Shown one piece after another: positions 1 through 8,232 of a stretch of 63,499 bases of DNA (position 1 is the first letter of the stretch; each line of letters starts with the position of its first letter). The translations under genes were made by a program, and so were the position numbers. The notes under the pieces are model-generated. The model was not told where the DNA came from and did no database searches. It saw only the letters and a program-made list of their open reading frames with translations. Source of the stretch: Pseudoalteromonas phenolica (lineage in GTDB: Bacteria > Pseudomonadota > Gammaproteobacteria > Enterobacterales > Alteromonadaceae); the NCBI RefSeq assembly GCF_005886345.1, contig NZ_PNEC01000062.1, forward strand, positions 1 through 63,499, given 5' to 3'.

Positions 1-2677
1 CACCCCTAGGACCCTCACCTACTTCAACAGTTTCTTCTGCTTTAGGTGCTTCAACTACTTCAACAGTGTCTTCTGCTTTAGGTGCTTCAGCTACTTCAAC
101 AGTTTCTTCTGCTTTAGGTGCTTCAGCTACTTCAACAGTTTCTTCTGCTTTAGGTGCTTCAGCTACTTCAACAGTGTTTTCTGTTTCAGGCGCTTCAACA
201 ACCTCTTCTGTTACCTGCTTAGCTTTAAGCTCTGCTTCGTATTCTGCTGCAGCTTGATCTGCTACAGGGATGAATGCAGGCTCTTGCTCTTTTTCTGCAG
301 ATTCAGGCTTTCTTCTACGCTGACCGGCTGCACGAAGGTGGCGAGGAGAGCGACGAGAACGTGTTCTAGGTGCTTCTTCAGCTTGCTCGACAGATTCAGT
401 TATCACTTCAGTTTCCGGAGTTGCTTCTGTAGAAACAGCCTCTATAGGTTTATCTTCTGCTTGAGCTGCTTTTTTAGGCTTCTCAGCTCGCTTTGTTTCA
501 GAACGTGCAGCTTTTTCCTCAGCCTGAGCTTTAACTTGGGTTTGCTCTTGAGAAACACTCGTATTTTCAGACTCAGAGCCTACAGCTGTATTGTTACTAT
601 CTTGATTTTCAATAGTCGCTTCTTGATCAGCAATACGTACTTTTTTGCGAAGGTTGCGACGTTGACGTCTCGGTTTTACGCGAACTTCAGCATTTGCAGT
701 CTCTTCGGTATTAGTTTGTTGCTTTTCATCAGCTTCTTTATTAGTGCGATTGTCAGGACGACGACGCGTGTTTTGACGACGGCGCTTATTGCGATTCTCC
801 TGACCTTCTTTCTTCTCACTCTGGTCTTTGCTTTCAGAATTGTCTTTAGCTTGGGCATCATCACGTTTTTTGTGATTGCGACGCTTCTGCTGATTGCGAC
901 GACGATTATCATTATTGCGACGCGGTTTACGTTCTTGGTTTTTGTTCTCTGTTTCTTTCTTCTCTGGTTCTTCCTCTGATGAAAACAGACCTTTTAACCA
1001 ATTGCTTAAGCGCGTTAATAACCCTTCGGACTTAACCTCTTCTGCTTTAGGAGCAACTGTTGCAGGTTGAGGTGCAGGCGCTGGTGCAGAAGGCATAACT
1101 ACACCTTTAAGTACCGGCTCTTCTTTAGGAGTTGTGTTTACAGCAACTTCGATTACTTCAGGTTCAGGTGTAACAATTTGTTCGTAACTTGCCGTCTCTG
1201 GTGTTTCATCCTTGCGCAAACGAACCACTTCATAGTGAGGTGTTTCTAAATGCTGGTTTGGAATGATGAATACATTACAGTTATGACGTTTCTCGATACG
1301 ATGAACAGACTTGCGCTTTTCATTTAGAAGATAAGCTGCAACAGCTACAGGCACTTGCGCATTGACTTGTGCAGTATTCTCTTTAATCGCTTCTTCTTCG
1401 ATTAAACGTAAGATAGAAAGGGCGATAGATTCGTTTGAGCGAATTGTACCTTGGCCACTACAACGCGGGCATGAATGCTGGCTTGCTTCACCTAATGAAG
1501 GGCGAAGACGTTGACGTGACATCTCAAGTAAACCAAAGCGTGAAATTTTTCCAATTTGAACGCGCGCTCGGTCCGGACGTACAGCATCTTTTAGACGGTT
1601 TTCAACTTCACGTTGATGACGTGGTGGAGTCATATCGATGAAATCGATAACAATTAGACCACCTAAATCACGCAAACGTAATTGGCGTGCAATCTCATCA
1701 GCCGCTTCGAGGTTAGTATTTAACGCGGTTTCTTCAATGTCGCCACCTTTGGTCGCCTTTGAAGAGTTGATGTCAATTGATGTTAGTGCTTCTGTTGGGT
1801 CAATGACAATTGAACCACCAGAAGGTAAGCGCACTTCACGTTGGAAAGCAGATTCAATTTGGCTTTCGATTTGGTAATGCGTGAATAGTGGCACGTCGTT
1901 TTGATAAAGTTTAACGCGGTTGATGAAGTCAGGGCGGAAGCGCTCGATATGTGCTTTAGCTTCTTCAAAAACACGTGCTTTATCAATTAAAATTTCACCA
2001 ATGTCGCGACGTAAATAATCACGAATCGCTCTGAAAATTACATTACTTTCTTGATGAATTAAGAATGGTGCTTTGTCACTGTCAGCAGCTTGTTGGATTG
2101 CATCCCAATGAACAAGCAGTGCTTTTAAATCGTACTCTAGTTCTTCGAATGATTTACCAACACCCGCTGTACGAACAATAAGTCCCATGCCTTTTGGTAA
2201 ATCCAAACGGCTTAGCGCTTCTTTTAGTTGAATTCGCTCGTCACCTTCAATACGGCGAGAAATACCACCTGCTCGAGGGTTATTCGGCATTAGAACTAAG
2301 TAACTACCTGCAACACTGATGAATGTTGTTAAAGCAGCCCCTTTTTGGCCACGCTCTTCTTTATCTACCTGAACGATAACTTCTTGGCCTTCTTTTATCA
2401 CATCTTTGATGTTAGGGCGGCCATTAAATGTGTAACCTTCTGGGAAGTAAGTTTTAGCGATTTCTTTAAGAGGAAGGAAACCGTGTCTCTCAGCACCGTA
2501 ATCAACAAATGCAGCTTCTAGAGATGGTTCGATTCGAGTGATTTTACCTTTGTAAATATTGGCTTTTTTCTGTTCGTGGCCAGGACTTTCGATATCTAAG
2601 TCATATAATTTCTGACCGTCAACCAGTGCGACGCGCATTTCTTCTTGCTGCGTAGCATTGATCAGCATACGTTTCAT
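1..2677 (-). CDS. rne: Ribonuclease E, 3'-truncated by the window edge
   Basis: RNase E is the endoribonuclease and scaffold of the RNA degradosome; it processes rRNA, tRNA and mRNA at the inner membrane. The gene starts MKRMLINATQQEE, followed by an S1 domain and the RNase E/G catalytic core. The zinc-link CPRCSGQG lies near 1445-1470. After the core come a likely membrane-targeting amphipathic helix (LLTRLSNWLKGLF, about 975-1020), an arginine-rich RNA-binding stretch (about 750-930) and an acidic Glu/Ala/Val/Pro-rich tail. That tail contains five 12-residue repeats of the type TVEVAEAPKAEE (19-200). About 892 codons are visible and the C-terminus lies outside the window. The gene is divergent from rluC with a 502-bp gap, as in E. 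coli. Identity is secure; the tail beyond position 1 is unknown. Confidence 0.97.
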   Translation of the reverse strand, partial: MKRMLINATQQEEMRVALVDGQKLYDLDIESPGHEQKKANIYKGKITRIEPSLEAAFVDYGAERHGFLPLKEIAKTYFPEGYTFNGRPNIKDVIKEGQEVIVQVDKEERGQKGAALTTFISVAGSYLVLMPNNPRAGGISRRIEGDERIQLKEALSRLDLPKGMGLIVRTAGVGKSFEELEYDLKALLVHWDAIQQAADSDKAPFLIHQESNVIFRAIRDYLRRDIGEILIDKARVFEEAKAHIERFRPDFINRVKLYQNDVPLFTHYQIESQIESAFQREVRLPSGGSIVIDPTEALTSIDINSSKATKGGDIEETALNTNLEAADEIARQLRLRDLGGLIVIDFIDMTPPRHQREVENRLKDAVRPDRARVQIGKISRFGLLEMSRQRLRPSLGEASQHSCPRCSGQGTIRSNESIALSILRLIEEEAIKENTAQVNAQVPVAVAAYLLNEKRKSVHRIEKRHNCNVFIIPNQHLETPHYEVVRLRKDETPETASYEQIVTPEPEVIEVAVNTTPKEEPVLKGVVMPSAPAPAPQPATVAPKAEEVKSEGLLTRLSNWLKGLFSSEEEPEKKETENKNQERKPRRNNDNRRRNQQKRRNHKKRDDAQAKDNSESKDQSEKKEGQENRNKRRRQNTRRRPDNRTNKEADEKQQTNTEETANAEVRVKPRRQRRNLRKKVRIADQEATIENQDSNNTAVGSESENTSVSQEQTQVKAQAEEKAARSETKRAEKPKKAAQAEDKPIEAVSTEATPETEVITESVEQAEEAPRTRSRRSPRHLRAAGQRRRKPESAEKEQEPAFIPVADQAAAEYEAELKAKQVTEEVVEAPETENTVEVAEAPKAEETVEVAEAPKAEETVEVAEAPKAEDTVEVVEAPKAEETVEVGEGPRG
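19..200 (-). repeat. 36-bp tandem repeat, five units, in the rne tail
   Basis: The motif CTACTTCAACAGT (plus strand) recurs at 19, 55, 91, 127 and 163, an exact 36-bp period. The unit is a multiple of three, so copy-number change keeps rne in frame. Units differ by only a few bases (for example Ala/Val and Glu/Asp changes), and a degenerate sixth unit follows near 199. Confidence 0.95.
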
Positions 2678-3179
2678 ATTGTTAACTCTACTTTCAAATT
2701 AAGTCGAGTCTGATGTGCAAAGCGTGGACCTGACGAGTGCCCCATATTTAATGATGCAGTCTCACGACTGGGGTCAATGGAATGTTCTTACAACTTATTT
2801 TTTTTAAGCACACGGTGACGGTTATCACTACCAGTTTATTCGCACGGTAAGGGCGCTTCTTAGTGAATAAGTTTTATCTCGTTTTTGGCTTTTACTTACG
2901 CAATCAGACATTTATTTCTATTTTTGCTTTCTTTTTTAATCATGCTTAGCCTTCACAGCGATCTGTTACGCGCATCGAAGTGAGCTAAAGGCACGTGTTA
3001 TTCGGGTGACAAAAGCTTTGGAAATCCAAGCTGCTATCTGTATGATCGTCACCCATGATGTGCATCACGATTATTGTCTTTGCGATAAAAAGCAGTTTCG
3101 CAAAAAAATTGCGCGTCGATTATCCCATTAATAACGTCGTGATAGCAACTAAATTATTACTCAAATCAGTGATTAGGCA
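2678..3179. promoter_or_regulatory. Divergent rne/rluC regulatory region with probable long rne leader
   Basis: This is a 502-bp gene-free stretch between two divergent genes. In enterobacteria the same gap encodes a long rne 5' UTR through which RNase E autoregulates. On the rne strand a small hairpin, CAGTC/GACTG with a GTGA (GNRA-type) loop, lies at 2757-2770 and is flanked by complementary CCCC and GGGG runs at 2740-2773, consistent with a structured leader. An imperfect hairpin AGCTTTGGA/TCCAAGCT lies near 3015-3035. I could not assign promoters with confidence. Confidence 0.4.
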
Positions 3180-4133
3180 ATGTCAGAAAAATCTCCTTTA
3201 AAAGTCAGCTTTGTAACCGTAACTGAAGATCAGCAAGGTCAGAGAATTGATAACTTCTTAGTGACCCATTTGAAGGGGGTGCCTAAGAGTGCAATTTATA
3301 AAATTCTTCGCAAGGGAGAGGTAAGAGTTAATAAGAAGCGCGTTAAGCCAGTTTACAAATTGCAAATCGACGACTTAATTCGTATTCCACCTATTAAAGT
3401 GGCTGAGCGCGAAGAGTTTGTACCAAAAAATCTAGATAAAATATCAGCTCTAGAAGATGCAATCTTATTTGAAGATCAATATCTCATTGTGATCAATAAG
3501 CCTTCAGGCATGGCTGTGCATGGTGGCAGTGGCTTGAGTTATGGCTTAATTGAAGCGTTACGCGTTTTAAGGCCCCAAGAGAAAAACCTAGAGCTGGTGC
3601 ATCGTTTAGATAGAGATACATCAGGTTGTCTTCTAATTTCAAAAAAACGTTCTATATTAAAAGGACTCCACGAGCAGCTCCGTGAAAAAACCATGGAGAA
3701 AAACTATTGGGCATTAGTAGTGGGTGAGTGGGCAGCGAAAATTAAAAATGTTACCGAGCCACTTCGCAAAAATACCCTACAGTCTGGCGAACGTGTTGTT
3801 CGAGTAGATGAAGAGCAGGGAAAAGCATCTCATACTCGCTTCAGAGTACTTGAGCGATTTGCGGGTTGCACGTTGGTACAAGCATCGCCAGTGACAGGTC
3901 GAACTCACCAAATTCGTGTTCACACTCAATGTAAAGGCCATCCTATTGCTTGTGATGATAAGTATGGCGACCAAGTTTTCGATAGCCGTATGAGAGAAAT
4001 GGGACTTAGCCGTTTATTCTTACACGCCCATGATCTTCGCTTTTTGCATCCGAAACATGAAACAACCATGCATGTTGAGGCACCGCTAGATAAGGCATTA
4101 AATAATGCCTTAAAAACATTAAGAGCCAAGTAA
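3180..4133 (+). CDS. rluC: 23S rRNA pseudouridine synthase RluC
   Basis: The enzyme isomerises uridines (955, 2504 and 2580 by E. coli 23S numbering) to pseudouridine. The 317-residue protein has an N-terminal S4 RNA-binding domain (about 20-75) and an RluA-type synthase domain. The catalytic motif HRLDRDTSG carries the active Asp at residue 144, and the RTHQIRVH motif is also present. The stop codon shares one base with the ATG of the downstream HAD gene, so the two are translationally coupled. The position beside rne matches E. coli and supports RluC over RluA or RluD. Confidence 0.93.
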   Translation: MSEKSPLKVSFVTVTEDQQGQRIDNFLVTHLKGVPKSAIYKILRKGEVRVNKKRVKPVYKLQIDDLIRIPPIKVAEREEFVPKNLDKISALEDAILFEDQYLIVINKPSGMAVHGGSGLSYGLIEALRVLRPQEKNLELVHRLDRDTSGCLLISKKRSILKGLHEQLREKTMEKNYWALVVGEWAAKIKNVTEPLRKNTLQSGERVVRVDEEQGKASHTRFRVLERFAGCTLVQASPVTGRTHQIRVHTQCKGHPIACDDKYGDQVFDSRMREMGLSRLFLHAHDLRFLHPKHETTMHVEAPLDKALNNALKTLRAK

Positions 4134-4804
4134 TGCAGTACAAACTTGTTATTTTTGATTGGGATGGCACTTTAATGGATTCAGTGCCAAAAATCGTCAA
4201 TGTTTTAAAGCTTGCTGCCAAGCAATGTGGTGCTGCGATTCCGACTGATGATGCTGCCAAATCTATTATCGGCTTATCTCTGCTTACCGCAGTTGCAAAG
4301 CTGTTTCCAAACGATGAAGAGAAGTGGGAAGCGTTAGCTCAAGCTTATAAAAAGGTTTATAAAGAGGGTGACAATACACCGACGCCGTTATTTACAGGTG
4401 CAAATGAGTTATTAAATGCTTTAGCTGAAAGTCAAGTGCAACTGGCTGTTGCGACAGGTAAGTCTCGTACAGGGTTAAACCGCTTAATGGCTGAAACATC
4501 GACAGAAGAATACTTTGTTACCACTAAAACAGCTGATGAAGCGCAGTCTAAGCCAAATCCTGATATGTTAAATCAAGTTCTAGCAATGACAGGTGTGGCT
4601 GCTGAAGATGCCATTATGATTGGTGATTCATTATTAGATATCGAAATGGCCAAGCAAGCGGGTATTGCAGCGGTTGGATTGACCCATGGCGCAGCAACTC
4701 GGGCAGCGCTTGAAAAAACGCAAGCGCTGACAGTACTAGACAGCCTAACTGAATTACATACTTTTCTGTTGGCTGAGCAACACATCGACGTCAAAGCGAG
4801 CTAA
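4133..4804 (+). CDS. HAD-superfamily hydrolase, phosphoglycolate-phosphatase type
   Basis: This 223-residue HAD subfamily IA phosphatase has motif I DWDGT (nucleophile Asp9, acid/base Asp11), a threonine of motif II within AVATGKS, and motif IV GDSLLD with Asp165 and Asp169. The helical cap lies between motifs I and II, as in phosphoglycolate or pyrophosphate phosphatases. The substrate cannot be read from the sequence. It overlaps the rluC stop by one base, and this rluC-HAD pairing is common in gammaproteobacteria. Its 3' end overlaps the convergent maf gene by 51 bp. Confidence 0.85.
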   Translation: MQYKLVIFDWDGTLMDSVPKIVNVLKLAAKQCGAAIPTDDAAKSIIGLSLLTAVAKLFPNDEEKWEALAQAYKKVYKEGDNTPTPLFTGANELLNALAESQVQLAVATGKSRTGLNRLMAETSTEEYFVTTKTADEAQSKPNPDMLNQVLAMTGVAAEDAIMIGDSLLDIEMAKQAGIAAVGLTHGAATRAALEKTQALTVLDSLTELHTFLLAEQHIDVKAS

Positions 4805-5356
4805 TAACTCGGTTAATCTAATTAATGGCAGCCCAATCAATGAATTTGGATCGCTGCCTTCTAATTTTTCAAACAAACAAATCCCCAAACCTTCGCTTTT
4901 AAAGCTGCCAGCACATTGATAGGGCGTTTCAGCATCACAATATGCCTCGATTTGTGCGAGAGTTAACTTCTTAAAATGAACGTTGAACGGTTCAACAATG
5001 ACTTCATGTCGGCCGGTTGCTATATCGTATAGGCACAATCCAGTTAAAAACTTCACTTTATTACCACTAAAACTTTGCAGCTGTTTGATGGCATTTTCTT
5101 TTGTATGGGGTTTACCAAGGATTTTTCCTTCGTGAACAGCTACTTGGTCTGAACCAATCACTAAACCTTCTTTGAATTTGTCATTGCTTGCTTTTGCTTT
5201 TAACACACTTAACCTTGCCACTAATTCGTCAGGCGACTCATCGTATAAATGACTTTCATCAACATCAGGTGAAAACGATGAGAAAGGAAGGTTTAATTTT
5301 TTTAAAATTTGCTGCCTAAATGGCGAGCTTGACGCTAAAATAAGAGGAGTTTTCAT
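4754..5356 (-). CDS. yceF: Maf-family nucleotide pyrophosphatase, YceF type
   Basis: Maf proteins hydrolyse non-canonical nucleoside triphosphates; the YceF branch prefers 7-methyl-GTP. The 200-residue protein begins MKTPLILASSSPFRQQ, the family's typical N-terminus with the SSSPxR loop. Asp70 of GSDQV is the expected general base. An in-frame GTG two codons upstream (5360-5362) is possible, but the ATG at 5354-5356 matches family starts. The gene is divergent from yceD, as in E. coli, and its last 17 codons are antisense to the end of the HAD gene. Confidence 0.9.
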   Translation of the reverse strand: MKTPLILASSSPFRQQILKKLNLPFSSFSPDVDESHLYDESPDELVARLSVLKAKASNDKFKEGLVIGSDQVAVHEGKILGKPHTKENAIKQLQSFSGNKVKFLTGLCLYDIATGRHEVIVEPFNVHFKKLTLAQIEAYCDAETPYQCAGSFKSEGLGICLFEKLEGSDPNSLIGLPLIRLTELLARFDVDVLLSQQKSM

Positions 5357-5437
5357 AAACACTTAGTTGTCAAAATACCAATAGCGCTAGAATAGGGCGC
5401 AATAGAGCGAAAAACAAAGGAAACTTTGATTTTTATT

Positions 5438-5466
5438 TTGACTAAAACATTAACTATCTATATGAT
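5438..5466 (+). promoter_or_regulatory. Strong sigma-70 promoter of the yceD-rpmF-plsX operon
   Basis: The -35 box TTGACT (5438-5443) and -10 box TATGAT (5461-5466) are separated by exactly 17 bp. The start site would fall near 5473, only about three bases before the yceD ATG at 5476, with no Shine-Dalgarno between them. Confidence 0.75.
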
Positions 5467-5475
5467 GCAGCCCCT

Positions 5476-6000
5476 ATGCAAAAGGTGAAAATTCCCATCA
5501 CTCTTGATCCTTGCAGAGCAGCTCAACGCAGACTCAATTATGACGGCGTTGTTCAGCTCGAAGAACTTTCTCGTTTAGAGCAAGTTGTGCAAGATCAAAC
5601 TGGTGAAATAGCGGTAGAAATTCATTGCAGTAATGATGAACAAGGGTTGGTTGTAATTCGCGGTTCTTTCCGTGCACATCTGACCGTTATTTGTCAGCGT
5701 TGTAATGGAGATTTAGGGTTGGATTTGGAACATGACTTTGCTTATTCACCGGTTAAATCGGGTGATGAGTCGGACCATCTTCCTGATTGCTACGATGTGG
5801 TTGAACTGGATGAAGAAGGTGAAATAAATCTTCGTCAACTTATAGAAGACGAGCTTATTTTAGCGATTCCTATAGTACCAACACATGACGAAGCATCTTG
5901 CGCTTATTCCGAAGAGCCTGCGAGCTTTGGTGAAGTAGTTGCAACAGAGAGCAAACCAAATCCATTTGAAATTTTAAAACAACTTAAGAAAGATTCTTAG
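5476..6000 (+). CDS. yceD: YceD, DUF177 23S rRNA accumulation protein
   Basis: YceD/DUF177 proteins are needed for normal 23S rRNA levels in bacteria and plastids. The 174-residue protein begins MQKVKIPITLDP, matching the E. coli start, and has the paired Cys motif CQRC near residue 75, an acidic middle and the KPNPFEIL tail. It is the first gene before rpmF, the conserved order. The start lies directly downstream of a strong promoter with no visible ribosome binding site, so the transcript may be leaderless. Confidence 0.93.
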   Translation: MQKVKIPITLDPCRAAQRRLNYDGVVQLEELSRLEQVVQDQTGEIAVEIHCSNDEQGLVVIRGSFRAHLTVICQRCNGDLGLDLEHDFAYSPVKSGDESDHLPDCYDVVELDEEGEINLRQLIEDELILAIPIVPTHDEASCAYSEEPASFGEVVATESKPNPFEILKQLKKDS

Positions 6001-6010
6001 GAGAAGGCTA

Positions 6011-6181
6011 ATGGCTGTACAAAAAAGCAAAAAGTCTCGCGCAAGACGTGGCATGCGCCGTTCACACGACGCAATCAGTGGACCAGCTCTAACTGTAGAT
6101 CAGGTTTCTGGTGAGACTCATCTTCGTCACCACGTGACTGCTGATGGTTACTACAAAGGCGAAAAAGTAATTTCTAAATAA
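6011..6181 (+). CDS. rpmF: 50S ribosomal protein L32
   Basis: This 56-residue basic protein starts MAVQKSKKSRARRGMRR, the typical L32 N-terminus, and ends GEKVISK. It is a structural protein of the large ribosomal subunit. A good ribosome binding site (AGGAGAAGG) lies just upstream. It sits ten bases after yceD and thirteen before plsX, in the conserved yceD-rpmF-plsX operon. Confidence 0.97.
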   Translation: MAVQKSKKSRARRGMRRSHDAISGPALTVDQVSGETHLRHHVTADGYYKGEKVISK

Positions 6182-6193
6182 GAGATTGCTTTT

Positions 6194-7249
6194 ATGCTGA
6201 CTCATCTAACCATTGCGTTAGATATGATGGGGGGCGATTACGGCCCCCGTTCATCTATTCCTGCCGCAATTTCTGCGGTATATAAATATCCCAACCTTAC
6301 ATTGCTCCTTTGTGGCGATGAAAATTGCATTTCTGATGCTTTAAGAAAACATAAAGCAGACACACACCCTAGATTGATCATTAAGCACTGTAGTGAAGTT
6401 GTTTCTAATAATTGCGAACCTGCGCAAGCACTTCGAAACAAGAAAGACTCCTCAATGCGTGTCGCTTTAGATTTAGTAAAAAACAAACAAGCTCAAGCTT
6501 GTGTTAGTTCAGGCAATACTGGCGCACTGTTACTGATTGCGCACTTTGTGTTAAAAATGCTTCCTGGCATCAAACGACCGGCACTCATTTCTGCTGTACC
6601 TACAGAAAAAAAACAACCTGTCTATTTACTGGATCTTGGTGCTAATGTGCATTGTGATGCACAGACATTGTTTCAATTTGGTATTATGGGCAGCATTGTT
6701 GCCGGTGAGACATGTAAAGGAGATAGACCAAAAGTTTGTTTGCTTAACATTGGCTCTGAAGACATTAAAGGCAATGACACAATTAAAGAAGCCGCAAACA
6801 TGATGAAGGCAACGCCTCATATCAACTACACAGGTTTTTGTGAAGGCAGTGATATGTTTTCTGGTAAGGCCGATGTTGTGGTATGTGAGGGCTTTGTGGG
6901 TAATGTCGCTCTAAAAACATGTGAAGGTATTGCTAAACTTATTATGCATAAGTTTACAAAAGCGTTGAAAAAACGTTTTTTCTACCGATTATTAGCTGTA
7001 TTACTCAGTCCAATCATAAAAAAACTCTATAGAAGGGTGAACCCCGACCAGTATAACGGTGCAAGTCTGGTAGGATTGCGTGGTATTGTTGTGAAAAGTC
7101 ACGGAAATGCTTCGAACAAGGCGTTTCTTGCTGCAATCGAAGAAGCTATCAGAGAAGTTGAAAAACAGGTTCCTGAAAAAATAGAAGCGACCTTCGAACA
7201 AATTGCGTTAGATGAAGAACACTCGCCATCGTCCCTCGAAAATCACTGA
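6194..7249 (+). CDS. plsX: Phosphate acyltransferase PlsX
   Basis: PlsX makes acyl-phosphate from acyl-ACP, feeding PlsY in phospholipid synthesis. The 351-residue protein opens IALDMMGGDYGP, the family signature, and contains SSGNTGALL and EGFVGNVALKT. It acts peripherally at the inner membrane. Its length is slightly above E. coli PlsX because of an acidic C-terminal tail. In most gammaproteobacteria fabH follows plsX, but here fabD comes next after 43 bp. Confidence 0.96.
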   Translation: MLTHLTIALDMMGGDYGPRSSIPAAISAVYKYPNLTLLLCGDENCISDALRKHKADTHPRLIIKHCSEVVSNNCEPAQALRNKKDSSMRVALDLVKNKQAQACVSSGNTGALLLIAHFVLKMLPGIKRPALISAVPTEKKQPVYLLDLGANVHCDAQTLFQFGIMGSIVAGETCKGDRPKVCLLNIGSEDIKGNDTIKEAANMMKATPHINYTGFCEGSDMFSGKADVVVCEGFVGNVALKTCEGIAKLIMHKFTKALKKRFFYRLLAVLLSPIIKKLYRRVNPDQYNGASLVGLRGIVVKSHGNASNKAFLAAIEEAIREVEKQVPEKIEATFEQIALDEEHSPSSLENH

Positions 7250-7292
7250 CTTGGGGTGAGGGTGGCATAACTATTATTATAAAGAGCATTAT

Positions 7293-8219
7293 ATGTCACA
7301 GAAAATTGCACTTTTATTCCCAGGTCAAGGCTCACAAGCAGTTGGTATGCTTGCAGAGTTACTTGAATCATCAGAAATTGTAAAAGCAACATTTGCAGAA
7401 GCATCACAAGCGCTTGGTTATGACTTAGCAAGTCTTGTTGTTAACGGCCCAGCTGAAGAACTAAATCAAACTCATCGTACACAACCAGCACTACTAACTG
7501 CGAGCGTTGCAGTTTACCGTGAATGGTTATCAAACAATGCAGAAGTTGAGACTGTTCTTGCTGGTCACAGCTTAGGTGAGTACTCAGCTTTGGTGTGTGC
7601 AGGTGTAGTAAGCCTTGCTGAAGCAGTAAAATTGGTTGAGAACCGTGGTCTTTACATGCAAGAAGCGGTACCAGCAGGCGTAGGTTCAATGGCTGCTATT
7701 ATCGGTCTTGATGATGACAATATCCAAGCAATTTGTGCTGAGCTTTCGGGTGAGCATGTGGTTGCACCTGTTAACTACAACTCTCCTGGTCAAGTTGTTA
7801 TTGCGGGCCACAAAGAAGCGGTAGAAAAAGCGTCTGAGGCTTGTAAAGAAGCGGGCGCAAAACGCGCACTTCCACTGGCTGTAAGCGTGCCTTCTCACTG
7901 TGAACTAATGAAGCCTGCAGCAGAAAAACTGGCTGCTGATTTAGAAGCTCTTGCATTCAATACACCGAAATCAAGCGTGATAAACAACGTTGATGTTGCC
8001 AGTGAAACAGAAGCAGCAGCGATTAAAGATGCGCTAGTACGTCAGCTTTACAGCCCTGTTCGTTGGACTGAAACAGTTCAAGAACTTGCAAAGCTTGGAA
8101 TTACACAAAGTTATGAATTCGGCCCTGGTAAAGTACTGAGTGGCCTAGTTAAACGTATTGATAAGTCAATTGCATGTGCATCTGTGAACGATGCAGCAGC
8201 AATTGAATCTGCTAAATAA
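7293..8219 (+). CDS. fabD: Malonyl-CoA:ACP transacylase
   Basis: FabD transfers malonyl from CoA to ACP to supply chain extension. The 308-residue protein shows the FPGQGSQ motif at 9-15, the GHSLGE nucleophile elbow with catalytic Ser93, and the SVPSHCELM stretch carrying the catalytic His near residue 201. It lies directly after plsX, without fabH, and 13 bp before fabG. Confidence 0.97.
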   Translation: MSQKIALLFPGQGSQAVGMLAELLESSEIVKATFAEASQALGYDLASLVVNGPAEELNQTHRTQPALLTASVAVYREWLSNNAEVETVLAGHSLGEYSALVCAGVVSLAEAVKLVENRGLYMQEAVPAGVGSMAAIIGLDDDNIQAICAELSGEHVVAPVNYNSPGQVVIAGHKEAVEKASEACKEAGAKRALPLAVSVPSHCELMKPAAEKLAADLEALAFNTPKSSVINNVDVASETEAAAIKDALVRQLYSPVRWTETVQELAKLGITQSYEFGPGKVLSGLVKRIDKSIACASVNDAAAIESAK

Positions 8220-8232
8220 GAAGAGATAAAGA

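Noticed and set aside
1..257. Repeats at the window start as a CRISPR array, or the 63-residue plus-strand frame as a gene
   Set aside because: Units are contiguous with no spacers and lie in frame within rne on the minus strand.
254..979. 241-residue plus-strand frame
   Set aside because: It is antisense to the low-complexity rne tail, has no ribosome binding site, and reads as Phe/Leu/Cys-rich mirror of an Arg/Lys/Glu-rich protein.
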